Shown here: in pieces, positions 57,161 to 64,000 of the stretch | Layout: each line of letters begins with the position of its first letter | How positions within the stretch are numbered: position 1 is the first letter of the stretch | Source of the DNA: Collinsella aerofaciens | Lineage (GTDB): Bacteria > Actinomycetota > Coriobacteriia > Coriobacteriales > Coriobacteriaceae | Reading direction: 5' to 3' | Assembly (NCBI RefSeq): GCF_015561195.1 | Contig: NZ_JADMSU010000001.1 | Span: 310,001 to 374,000, forward strand | DNA length: 64,000 nt | Made by a program: the position numbers and the translations under genes | The notes under the pieces: model-generated | What the model saw: the letters and a program-made list of their open reading frames with translations, nothing else | What the model was told of the DNA's origin: nothing | The model's database searches: none

Positions 57161-58600
57161 CTAGTTCTCCTCGGCCTCGGCGGCCTCCTCAGCGAGACGC
57201 TGGGCTGCGAGCTCAGGGGTCAGACCCTTGTACTCGGTCTCGCGGCCCTTAGCGCTGACGACGCGGACGACCTCGCCGATGAGCACGAGCACGATGAAGA
57301 TAACGATCATCGGGACCTTGTCGCCAATTTCAGCAGCGGAGAACGGGATCAGCGTGGCAACGATGGCAAGAACCAGCTCGATGCAGGGGATGGCCAGCAT
57401 GACCTTCATCATGGCGCCCTTAAACGGGAACGTGAAGATGCGCTCACGGTTGGGGTCGTTCTTACGAAGGTTGAGGAACGCCGGGAACATCGGGATGTAG
57501 GTCAACAGCAGGAAGACGACAGAGGTGCCAAAGAGCATCCAGAAGACACCGTTGGAGATGGCGTCGATGGGAACGAGCTGCAGGCACAGCACCAGGGAGG
57601 CAACGACAGCGTTGACCAGGTTGGCGCCGTTGGGCATGTCGTCATCCGAGATCATCGAGGCGAAGACCTTGGGCATGTTGCCGTGCTCGGCAGCGTAGCG
57701 AGCAACGGAGTTAACGCCGAAGGACCAAGCGGCCATGTTGGCGAACAGGGTGATCAGGAAGGCGATGCAGATGACCTTAAAGATCATGGAGTCGCCCACC
57801 ATGGTCTGGACTGCGACGATCATGCCGTAGTCGGGATCGATGGAGTCGGCCGGCACGGCGGCGCCGATGCCAAAGCCAGCGAACAGGTAGATCACGGCGA
57901 TGGACAGGCCACCGACGATGATAGCCTTGGGGATATCGCGAGCGGGATCGGCCATGTCGTCGGTCATGGTGCAGATGACCTCGAAGCCCATGAAGTTAAA
58001 GATGATGATCGACAGGTAGCCGAGAGCGTTAGTGTTGGTGAGCTCGGGCAGGAAGGTGGCAGCGGACATGTCGTTCGCAAAACCGTTCTCCATGGCATAC
58101 CAAATGCCCAGAGCGCCGACGATAACGGCAACGGCGACCTTGATGATGGCGCCACCGTTAAGGACCCACTCGGAGTCGGCCGCCTTGGAGCGGCCCATGA
58201 GGTAGACGATCCACACAAAGGCAAGATCGATACCCATCTTGGCAATCAGATTGAACTCGACGCCAAAGACCATGCCCAGAATATCGGGGAACATGGTAGC
58301 CAGAGAGGCGATCCACAGCGGGTAGTTAACCCAGTAGTAATACGAAATGCGGGCGCCCCACTTGTCGCCCAGGCCATCGCGCACCCAGTCGTAAATGCCG
58401 CCCTCGCCGTCATAGGTGGTGCCGAGCTCGGCGACGACCATGCCGTAAGGGAGCAGGAAGGTCAGGATCAGGAAGATCCACCAGAAGAACTGCTGGTTGC
58501 CAATGGCGGCAGCAGGTGCGGCGGCCTCGCAAACGAAGACGACGCAGATGATGGTCGAAATGACCGTCAAGAAGGAAAGCTTTTTCTTTCCGTCGCTCAT
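57161..58600 (-). CDS. APC-family amino acid/polyamine permease, copy 2
   Basis: This 479-residue protein has twelve hydrophobic segments and the same motifs as copy 1: VISTIICVVFVCEAAAPAAA, ELGTTYDGEGGIYDWVRDGL, FNFMGFEVICTMTDDMADPA and ARDIPKAIIVGG. A Glu/Ala-rich tail ends the protein. Its place between putrescine carbamoyltransferase and agmatine deiminase makes agmatine uptake in exchange for putrescine the best guess (AguD role). The gap to ptcA upstream is 133 bases. Confidence 0.9.
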   Translation of the reverse strand: MSDGKKKLSFLTVISTIICVVFVCEAAAPAAAIGNQQFFWWIFLILTFLLPYGMVVAELGTTYDGEGGIYDWVRDGLGDKWGARISYYYWVNYPLWIASLATMFPDILGMVFGVEFNLIAKMGIDLAFVWIVYLMGRSKAADSEWVLNGGAIIKVAVAVIVGALGIWYAMENGFANDMSAATFLPELTNTNALGYLSIIIFNFMGFEVICTMTDDMADPARDIPKAIIVGGLSIAVIYLFAGFGIGAAVPADSIDPDYGMIVAVQTMVGDSMIFKVICIAFLITLFANMAAWSFGVNSVARYAAEHGNMPKVFASMISDDDMPNGANLVNAVVASLVLCLQLVPIDAISNGVFWMLFGTSVVFLLLTYIPMFPAFLNLRKNDPNRERIFTFPFKGAMMKVMLAIPCIELVLAIVATLIPFSAAEIGDKVPMIVIFIVLVLIGEVVRVVSAKGRETEYKGLTPELAAQRLAEEAAEAEEN

Positions 58601-58733
58601 GATGAGCTCCTTCGCTCAGTCTTGGACAGATCCGAGGCCCTAAGGTATTAAGGCAATTGCTTGGGCCTCGGTGAGCGGGCGACAGGAGACGAGCATCCGC
58701 CGCCCGCAAACGTGCTTTTAGAAGCCTTGAGGC

Positions 58734-59807
58734 TTAGAGCTGCTCGAGAGCCTCGAGAGCGGCGTGAAGCTCAGCCTTGGCAGAGTACTCGACACCCTCG
58801 TCGTTGAGCGGGGTGCGCTTGCCCAGGGCGGCAAGGAGAGCACGGATGGAATGCTTGCGGTTCTCGGCCTCGACCCAGCACAGGGAGCGCTCGGGATCGT
58901 CCATGACCTCGTCGACGACCTCCTCGTTGCGGGTGGCCGGCAGGCAGTGCATGAACTTGGAGTTGGGGCCGGCGAAGTTCATCATGTCCATGGTGACCTG
59001 ATACTTGGGATAGAACACGTCCATGTAGTTCTCGCCCGAGACCTCCTCGTCGTACAGGCCATACCACACGTCGGTGTAGATGAAGTCGGCGCCCTTGATG
59101 CACTCGATGTCGTCGGAGATGACGATGGAGCCACCGGAGACCTTGCAGTTCTCCTCGGCGATGGCCATCATCTGCTTGCCGAACTCGGCGCGCTCCTCGA
59201 CGGTGCCAACGTGCAGGCCGCCGTCGGGGATCTGGTGGCCCTTAGGTCCAAACTGGACAAACTTCATGCCGACCTTGGAGGCGATGAACATGAGGGAGAC
59301 GCAGACCTGGGTGGCGTCGCCGATGAAGGCCAGGGTGCAGTCCTCGATCTTCTTGCCCTCGGGGAGGTTCTCGAGCATGGTCATGAGGTCGCCCATCTCC
59401 TGCGTGGGATGGTTGAACTCGGACATGCCGTTGATGACGGGCACAGCGGAGCCCTCGGCGAGGCCGACGACGTCCTTGTGACGGTCAACGCGAGCCATCA
59501 TGATGTCGAGCAGCGAGCCCATAACGCGAGCGGTGTCGCCCAGGGACTCGTGGCCACCGAGCTGGATGGTGCCAGGGCCGTAGAACTGGGCGTGGCCGCC
59601 GAGGTCGGTCATAGCGGTCTCGAAGGAAAGACGGGTGCGGGTGGAGACCTGCTGGAAGATCATGCCAAGGCTCTTGTTGCGGAGCAGGTGCGGATAATAA
59701 CCGTCAACCTTGATGGCCTTCTTCATTGCCAGGCCAAGATCCTCGATAGCCAGGATCTGCTCTTTGGTGAAGTCGTTGGTGTCGATGAAATCCTTAGGCA
59801 GTGCCAT
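58734..59807 (-). CDS. ptcA: Putrescine carbamoyltransferase
   Basis: This 357-residue enzyme phosphorolyses N-carbamoylputrescine to putrescine and carbamoyl phosphate. The carbamoyl-phosphate motif is [61 protein letters not shown] and [13 protein letters not shown] match the putrescine-specific branch better than ornithine carbamoyltransferase. The ATG at 59807 follows GAAAGGAAA. With aguA and the permease it forms the agmatine deiminase pathway. No carbamate kinase gene, which would yield ATP from carbamoyl phosphate, is in the window. Confidence 0.9.
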   Translation of the reverse strand: MALPKDFIDTNDFTKEQILAIEDLGLAMKKAIKVDGYYPHLLRNKSLGMIFQQVSTRTRLSFETAMTDLGGHAQFYGPGTIQLGGHESLGDTARVMGSLLDIMMARVDRHKDVVGLAEGSAVPVINGMSEFNHPTQEMGDLMTMLENLPEGKKIEDCTLAFIGDATQVCVSLMFIASKVGMKFVQFGPKGHQIPDGGLHVGTVEERAEFGKQMMAIAEENCKVSGGSIVISDDIECIKGADFIYTDVWYGLYDEEVSGENYMDVFYPKYQVTMDMMNFAGPNSKFMHCLPATRNEEVVDEVMDDPERSLCWVEAENRKHSIRALLAALGKRTPLNDEGVEYSAKAELHAALEALEQL

Positions 59808-60137
59808 GTCGATTTCCTTTCCGCCGGTCTTGCCGACTATTACTATGAGGCGCTCGAACATCACGCCTCTTGTTGACAAGACCATCATTCACCCGTATGC
59901 AATTTTTACCTAGTTTATTCGGGATTAAAGACCGTTCACGGAGTTACACCCTCTCTAATCCAATATAAACCCGCAGGTCAAGAGTTTACAGGGGGTTTAC
60001 TATCTAGAACCGTGAACGGTATGCGGCTATCCTATATATCGGTGCCTAATCCGCGGTGAAACGACCGGCTGGGGCATATATACCTTAGGGATTATATGGG
60101 GCCCAAACACAGATCAAATGAGACGGGACGGTGACAG
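59808..60137. promoter_or_regulatory. Divergent control region of ptcA and the 7TM LuxR-type gene
   Basis: No gene is present. ACCGTTCACGG (59932-59942) and CCGTGAACGGT (60010-60020) form a perfect 11-bp inverted repeat 67 bases apart. GAGTTTACAGGGGGTTTAC lies between them. Both are candidates for binding by the divergent LuxR-type regulator. Confidence 0.55.
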
Positions 60138-61103
60138 ATGAACACGCTCATGTTCTTCTATACCTTGGCAATACTGGTTATCTGTATTGTGACGGCAGTG
60201 CTTTCGCTTGCCGCCTATGCCTCGTCTCGTCGACGCTTCTTTATCTATGGCAGCGGCGTATTTATCTGCTATGCCATCGAGATGACCGAGATCTTCTTTT
60301 TTGAATACACATTGCAAAACCAGAGTTTTCCGGCCAGCGACTATTACTCAATTACCATGCCTGTAATGCGGACCCTTGTGGCGACCGCTTCGCAGGCTTT
60401 TATTTGGCTGATTGCCATGGACCTGCTCGACAAACATTCAAAAAAGCAGTTCGCTATCCCCGTCTTAACGTTTTTGCTGTGCGAGTCGCTGATTATCGTC
60501 GCTGTCCCCTCCGGCCCCATGCATCAGTGGCTCTACTACACGATGCGTCAGGTATTCCTTGTCTTTGTGGGACTGTATATCTTTTGGACGGCTCATAAGA
60601 GTACAAAAGTTGAGCCGAAGGCACGCGTTAACAACCAACGAAAGCACCTGATTATCGGCGCAATTCTGGTCGGTTGCATCGTTGCCGAGGATTTCTACAA
60701 CATCCTTGTTGTCCCCATGAGCCTGGCGCCCTCTTGGCTGCAGCTATATCTGTCCGAGCGCAACTTTAGCGAAAACGTCTTTGCGTGCTACTTTGCGATT
60801 CTGCTGATTATCTACTCCTACCACGTGCTTTCAATCCGCATGCAGGAAGCGCCCGAGGAAAAGAACGTCAGCGATCTTGACCGGCATATCGAAGAGCAGA
60901 TGCCTTTCTATCGCAACGCCTACAAGCTCTCCAACCGCGAGACCGAAGTCATGCGCTTGGTTGTGCTGGGCAAGTCGAACCAAGAGATCGCTGACGAGCT
61001 ATTCCTTGCCGTGGGCACCGTCAAGACCCACATCCACAACATCCTGGTCAAAACCGAGCAGCAAAACCGCACAACGCTCATCCTGCATTTTTGGAAGCGC
61101 TAA
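60138..61103 (+). CDS. Membrane-bound LuxR-type regulator, 7 TM helices, copy 2
   Basis: This 321-residue protein has seven hydrophobic helices in residues 1-235 (helix 1 FYTLAILVICIVTAVLSLAA, helix 6 IIGAILVGCIVAEDFYNILV). The shared loop is YLSERNFSENVFA, and the C-terminal GerE domain reads KLSNRETEVMRLVVLGKSNQ and VGTVKTHIHNILVKTE. It is divergent from ptcA across a region with an inverted repeat, so it is the likely regulator of the agmatine genes. The signal, perhaps agmatine or putrescine, is unknown. The stop codon is the start of an H-family hairpin. Confidence 0.9.
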   Translation: MNTLMFFYTLAILVICIVTAVLSLAAYASSRRRFFIYGSGVFICYAIEMTEIFFFEYTLQNQSFPASDYYSITMPVMRTLVATASQAFIWLIAMDLLDKHSKKQFAIPVLTFLLCESLIIVAVPSGPMHQWLYYTMRQVFLVFVGLYIFWTAHKSTKVEPKARVNNQRKHLIIGAILVGCIVAEDFYNILVVPMSLAPSWLQLYLSERNFSENVFACYFAILLIIYSYHVLSIRMQEAPEEKNVSDLDRHIEEQMPFYRNAYKLSNRETEVMRLVVLGKSNQEIADELFLAVGTVKTHIHNILVKTEQQNRTTLILHFWKR

Positions 61104-61148
61104 CCTGCCAAAAAGGGACAGGTTTATTTTGGCAGGTTTTATCTGGGC
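61101..61148 (+). repeat. H-family hairpin repeat, copy 4, overlapping a stop codon
   Basis: The TAA stop codon of the LuxR-type gene leads into AACCTGCC (61102-61109), which pairs with GGCAGGTT (61131-61138) and is followed by TTATCTGGG. It may act as a terminator. It has the best-preserved inner sequence of the four copies (AAAAGGGACAGGTTTATTTT). Confidence 0.65.
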
Positions 61149-61155
61149 AAACGCT

Positions 61156-61192
61156 GACCGCCGCGGGGGAGCTGCTTTCCCTCGCGGCGGTC
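61156..61192 (+). terminator. Second hairpin after the LuxR-type gene
   Basis: GACCGCCGCG and CGCGGCGGTC form a perfect 10-bp stem with a 17-base loop, followed by TTCT. Confidence 0.55.
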
Positions 61193-61214
61193 TTCTGGCT
61201 CACGCTTTCTTTCG

Positions 61215-61350
61215 TCTCAATCTGTAACATATGGAGACCAAATCGCCGTCTTACTGTTACAGATCGAGACGAGTTACAGAACGCGCGTCGAATAATCTCA
61301 ATCTGTAACAGGTAGAAGCGTTTTTGCCAGTCAGATGTTACAGATTGAGA
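61215..61350. repeat. Four alternating copies of a 15-base motif at 40-bp spacing
   Basis: TCTCAATCTGTAACA occurs at 61215-61229 and 61296-61310. Its reverse complement occurs at 61336-61350 and, with one change, at 61255-61269. Starts are 40, 41 and 40 bp apart. Together they form two tandem inverted repeats. A shorter match (TCTCAATCTGT) occurs at 10191. It lies between convergent genes; binding sites or a repeat array are both possible. Confidence 0.6.
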
Positions 61351-61421
61351 TAAACGAAGGAGCGGTAGCGTTAAACAAGTCCGCCACAAAGTTATTCGGA
61401 GAGATCCGATCCTAGAGTTGT

Positions 61422-61775
61422 CTACCAGGTACGATATGTGCACTGATATTTTGTCTCAAACCCGGGCATCCCGTTGCCGCGTGGGCTTAACGCTGCACCC
61501 GTATAGAGAATCGTTTGCCCCGTACGAGAATACGAAGTTTTGAAAGACAGCCTCTTGTATGTCTGGTCGAAACAATCAACATTCTCGCTCGGGTGGTTCG
61601 CAGTGGAGAACGACTTGTAAGTGTCCAAGACGTCCGCTGTCACAAGACGACAAGGCGCGACAGAACCTGCATCTGGTTTCGCCGTCGCACAAACGGGAAT
61701 TGTGACCATCGACAGGGTAAGCATAAAACATGCGAACATTGCCTTCACAAAGTTCTTCGTTACATGGCGTTTCAT
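61422..61775 (-). CDS. Secreted Cys-containing small protein, unknown
   Basis: This 117-residue protein has a clear signal peptide: basic start MKRHVTKNFVK, hydrophobic core AMFACFMLTLSMVTIPV and a likely cleavage after CATA. The mature part of about 84 residues has three Cys (in APCRLV, DCFDQT and YQCTYRTW) and is rich in Tyr, Ser and Thr. A strong GGAAGGAAG site precedes the ATG, which lies 2 bases after the ABC transporter gene, so the two are cotranscribed. It may be a bacteriocin-like or signalling peptide exported in this setting, but it matches no class I recognise. Confidence 0.65.
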   Translation of the reverse strand: MKRHVTKNFVKAMFACFMLTLSMVTIPVCATAKPDAGSVAPCRLVTADVLDTYKSFSTANHPSENVDCFDQTYKRLSFKTSYSRTGQTILYTGAALSPRGNGMPGFETKYQCTYRTW

Positions 61776-61777
61776 GG

Positions 61778-63691
61778 TTATCTTCCTTTCCTAGTTTTAC
61801 TGTCGTTCGTCTTGAAAAGCTGCGCGTATACATTACCGATCCACTTCGAATCACCTCCCATTTCTCTGGTAACGACACGCGAGTCATCCCCTGTGAGCAA
61901 TACGGAGGCATCGCAGAGCGATTCGAGGTTTCCGATAAGATGAGAAGAGATAATGACATGTGCTCCTCTACCCGCTTCATCTCTAAGAGCATTCGAAACA
62001 ATCGCAACGTGTCTCACATCAAGTGCATTCATGGGCTCATCCAAAAGGACGACTTCGCAATAGGACATATACGCCATCGCGACATTAAGTAATTGTCTAT
62101 TTCCATCAGACAGCCTAGATACGGGCGTATTCTTCAACCCAGTCAAGTCAAAGCGATCAAGCACTTGGTCCAAAGTGCGAGGTGAATGCCAAATTCTCCT
62201 GCATCGGTCGAGATGAAAAGCGACGGTCATGTATGGAATCAATAGCGACGGCCTGTTCGGAACCAAAAAGAATACCTTTCTCATTTCCTCACGGTCGATG
62301 CATACTTTTGCATGAAAACAGAGAGAACCTGACACGCGCACTGATGGCCCAGCATCTCCCCAAAGAGTATTCAGTAGCGTAGTCTTGCCATGTCCATTTG
62401 GCGCGACAAGACCCCATATCTGGCCAGCGGGCATATCAAACTGCAATCCCTTTACCAGCTGGTTTTTTCCAACCGTCAACGCATCCAGCGACAGAGAGAG
62501 CAAGCTTTTCTCGCCCAAACTATCCGGGCGAATATGGTTCCAGGCCCAGCGATTCTTGCTTTTTAGACACGAAAACGAAATGACCCCCAACGCGCAAACA
62601 GCAAACGCGCCCATCACGGCAAAGAGGCAGTGCGATGCACTGGCTTCAGGAACGAGAGATACCTCCGCTCCATTGGCGTAAGATGCGCCGCCGAGCGCAA
62701 ACGAAGAGGCAGAATAGCTCGACACCATATACGGCAGCAACGCATGCCATGGAGCATCTTTGCTCGCATAAAACGGAAGTTGGCTTATGCCCCCCACAAG
62801 AGCGATCACCATGGACGAAATGGCCCTGTTTCTGCTTCCGGCGTACACGCACACGCCCAAGCAAGCAAACATCATCGACAGCACAGCTTCAAAGACGGCA
62901 AATAGCCCTAGCTGAACTAACACAGTTCTTTCGACTACGTCACCATACTGAATGAATACGACTGGGTACTCTGCCTGACCTACACCGTTAAACACCGTTG
63001 CCAATACAAAACAGGGAGCCAACGCCAGAACCAAAACCAGCATCGATGCAATACCAGAGACGAGAACGCGGCATGCATTCATCTCTAACTTTGACAACAA
63101 CGCTCGATCGTAGAACCGCTTTCCATCCCCCTCAAGCGACATATAGAGGACGAGGACCGGGACAAAAAGCCACGCTATTGCAGGAACAGCGCCGCAATAA
63201 TATGCGAGAAGAATCATCCCGGGCATTTTTGTTGTTGAGTCGTACGATTCCGGATGGGCCAGCATCGATATGGCTCGGGGAAGACGTTCTTGGGCTTCAA
63301 GCGATAACTCCGAATCAACACCATTCAAATAACCGAGTCGGTATTCCTTGAGCAATAGATTGTCGTAATCGGCAATCGCATCGTAATACTCTCTGGAGTC
63401 CGCCTTGCTTTCAAGCGCCCGATCAAGGCACGCCCTTTCGTCGGCAATGATGCTGTTGAGCTCCTGTGGGGCAGTGTCATAAACGCCGTCAGAGACTTGA
63501 GAGACCAAAAGGGCTCTCCGGTCTTCGATGGAAGCTCTACCATATAGATAATCTGCTCCCGTTGGAACGGATAGAAATACCGGGATGCAGAATACGAGCG
63601 CGAGCAGCGCCGTCAGCAACATAATTCCCCGGTTGCGCGCAAGAACTTCTAAATTAAGCCGTACATATGTGAGGCAATCACAGGTCTTCAC
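61778..63691 (-). CDS. ABC transporter, fused permease and ATPase, lantibiotic/bacteriocin type
   Basis: This roughly 637-residue protein has an N-terminal ABC-2-like permease with about six membrane segments and a long external loop after helix 1 (YGRASIEDRRALLVSQVSDG and on). A C-terminal ATPase follows: Walker A APNGHGKTT, a variant signature LSDGNRQLLNVAMAY and Walker B VVLLDEPMNALD. The GTG start at 63691 has CGGAGG nearby; the frame extends nine codons further to an ATG without such a site. Neighbours are a secreted small protein and a LuxR-type regulator. Export of or self-protection against that peptide is inferred. Confidence 0.82.
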   Translation of the reverse strand: MKTCDCLTYVRLNLEVLARNRGIMLLTALLALVFCIPVFLSVPTGADYLYGRASIEDRRALLVSQVSDGVYDTAPQELNSIIADERACLDRALESKADSREYYDAIADYDNLLLKEYRLGYLNGVDSELSLEAQERLPRAISMLAHPESYDSTTKMPGMILLAYYCGAVPAIAWLFVPVLVLYMSLEGDGKRFYDRALLSKLEMNACRVLVSGIASMLVLVLALAPCFVLATVFNGVGQAEYPVVFIQYGDVVERTVLVQLGLFAVFEAVLSMMFACLGVCVYAGSRNRAISSMVIALVGGISQLPFYASKDAPWHALLPYMVSSYSASSFALGGASYANGAEVSLVPEASASHCLFAVMGAFAVCALGVISFSCLKSKNRWAWNHIRPDSLGEKSLLSLSLDALTVGKNQLVKGLQFDMPAGQIWGLVAPNGHGKTTLLNTLWGDAGPSVRVSGSLCFHAKVCIDREEMRKVFFLVPNRPSLLIPYMTVAFHLDRCRRIWHSPRTLDQVLDRFDLTGLKNTPVSRLSDGNRQLLNVAMAYMSYCEVVLLDEPMNALDVRHVAIVSNALRDEAGRGAHVIISSHLIGNLESLCDASVLLTGDDSRVVTREMGGDSKWIGNVYAQLFKTNDSKTRKGR

Positions 63692-63815
63692 AGCAAGCAC
63701 CTCCGGTTCGCAACACACGAGTCGTTGGACCCGTTGTCCGGAAGTATCGCCTTCATCGTCAGAACTGTCTGTAGACGTGTAGGATGGATTTACAATCTTA
63801 TTTGTCTACAGGCTT

Positions 63816-64000
63816 CTACCTGCTATTTTCTATAACATCTGCCATAAGACTAAAAACCCTATCTCTAAGTTCACGCTCCGAGTGAACTCCAAGCAAGGCA
63901 TAGCTCTTGCTCTTGGCCTCTTTGACGGTTCCCCGAGCAACGTTAAGATGCGCGCAAATCTCGGTGGTTCTATTGCCATCAAAAACGCATGTCATGATAT
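63816..64000 (-). CDS. LuxR-type regulator, C-terminal end only (5' end beyond the window)
   Basis: The last 60 codons read VFDGNRTTEICAHLNVARGT, then VKEAKSKSYALLGVHSEREL and a tail ending VIENSR. This is a GerE-type helix-turn-helix, with the usual order of a Gly-rich turn, an IA-like helix and a TVK recognition helix. The N-terminal part, possibly a membrane domain as in the other LuxR-type proteins here, is off the window. It lies 124 bases upstream of the ABC transporter gene on the same strand and probably controls it. Confidence 0.75.
   Translation of the reverse strand, partial: IMTCVFDGNRTTEICAHLNVARGTVKEAKSKSYALLGVHSERELRDRVFSLMADVIENSR

Noticed and set aside
58734-59807. Ornithine carbamoyltransferase (argF/arcB)
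   Set aside because: The protein shares the ornithine enzyme's fold, but [24 protein letters not shown] and [12 protein letters not shown] fit the putrescine-specific branch, and the neighbours are agmatine genes.
61422-61775. Lactococcin 972-type bacteriocin
   Set aside because: The size, signal peptide and nearby ABC gene fit, but the mature part has three Cys and lacks the Trp/His-rich pattern of that family, so only a general secreted-peptide call is made.

Overview
The window is about 60% G+C and densely packed with genes on both strands. The gene set fits a gut anaerobe of the class Coriobacteriia (Actinomycetota), most likely Collinsella: pyruvate formate-lyase fermentation, a sucrose PTS, agmatine deiminase genes, and several membrane-anchored LuxR-type regulators. 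This assignment is inferred from gene content and style, not from a marker gene. No rRNA, tRNA, CRISPR array or intact insertion sequence was seen.

Layout. 1-6000: tail of a D-2-hydroxyacid dehydrogenase, a PIN-toxin/RHH-antitoxin pair, aspartyl aminopeptidase, a linear amide C-N hydrolase and 6-phosphofructokinase. 6000-12500: an FtsX-type ABC exporter, a GyrI-like gene behind a perfect SOS-box-like palindrome, a truncated Abi_2 gene preceded by an H-type pseudoknot and fused to a chloride-channel remnant, and ogt. 12700-18300: threonine/lysine branch genes asd and lysC (minus) divergent from thrC and thrB (plus). 18400-26200: two XRE regulators, one beside a DUF3990-like (ADP-ribosyltransferase fold) protein in a likely toxin-antitoxin pair, a zinc-ribbon membrane protein, engB, mtnN, a beta-lactamase-fold protein, pflA and degV. 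26400-32140: a sucrose/fructoside regulon (LacI regulator, two GH32 enzymes, PTS EIIBC) with repeated 17-bp operators. 32200-37240: a pyruvate formate-lyase split into a 683-residue catalytic protein and a separate 83-residue glycyl-radical protein, then KdgT-type permease and an SDR dehydrogenase. 37500-46500: MarR with a heterodimeric ABC exporter, DAHP synthase, a GNAT acetyltransferase and an AlbA_2/Schlafen-type regulator. 46600-61100: two agmatine deiminases, putrescine carbamoyltransferase, two APC permeases, MATE pump, amidohydrolase and three LuxR-type regulators, two of them with seven membrane segments. 61400-64000: a secreted Cys-containing peptide, an ABC transporter and the end of another LuxR-type regulator.

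The least explained material is between genes. Six long nested hairpins (A-F) share only two short internal-loop strands (GTCCT[C/G] and TGCGGA[A/G]) while their stems differ and compensate; five of six lie in sense orientation beyond a gene. A second structured element occurs twice directly after coding regions (805-942, 43798-43933). A third small hairpin repeat occurs four times, twice overlapping a stop codon. Other unexplained palindromes lie at 6205-6415, 42323-42550 and 61215-61350.

Functional picture: glucose and sucrose feed glycolysis through pfkA, then the split formate-lyase. Agmatine is imported, deiminated and phosphorolysed to putrescine and carbamoyl phosphate; no carbamate kinase is in the window.
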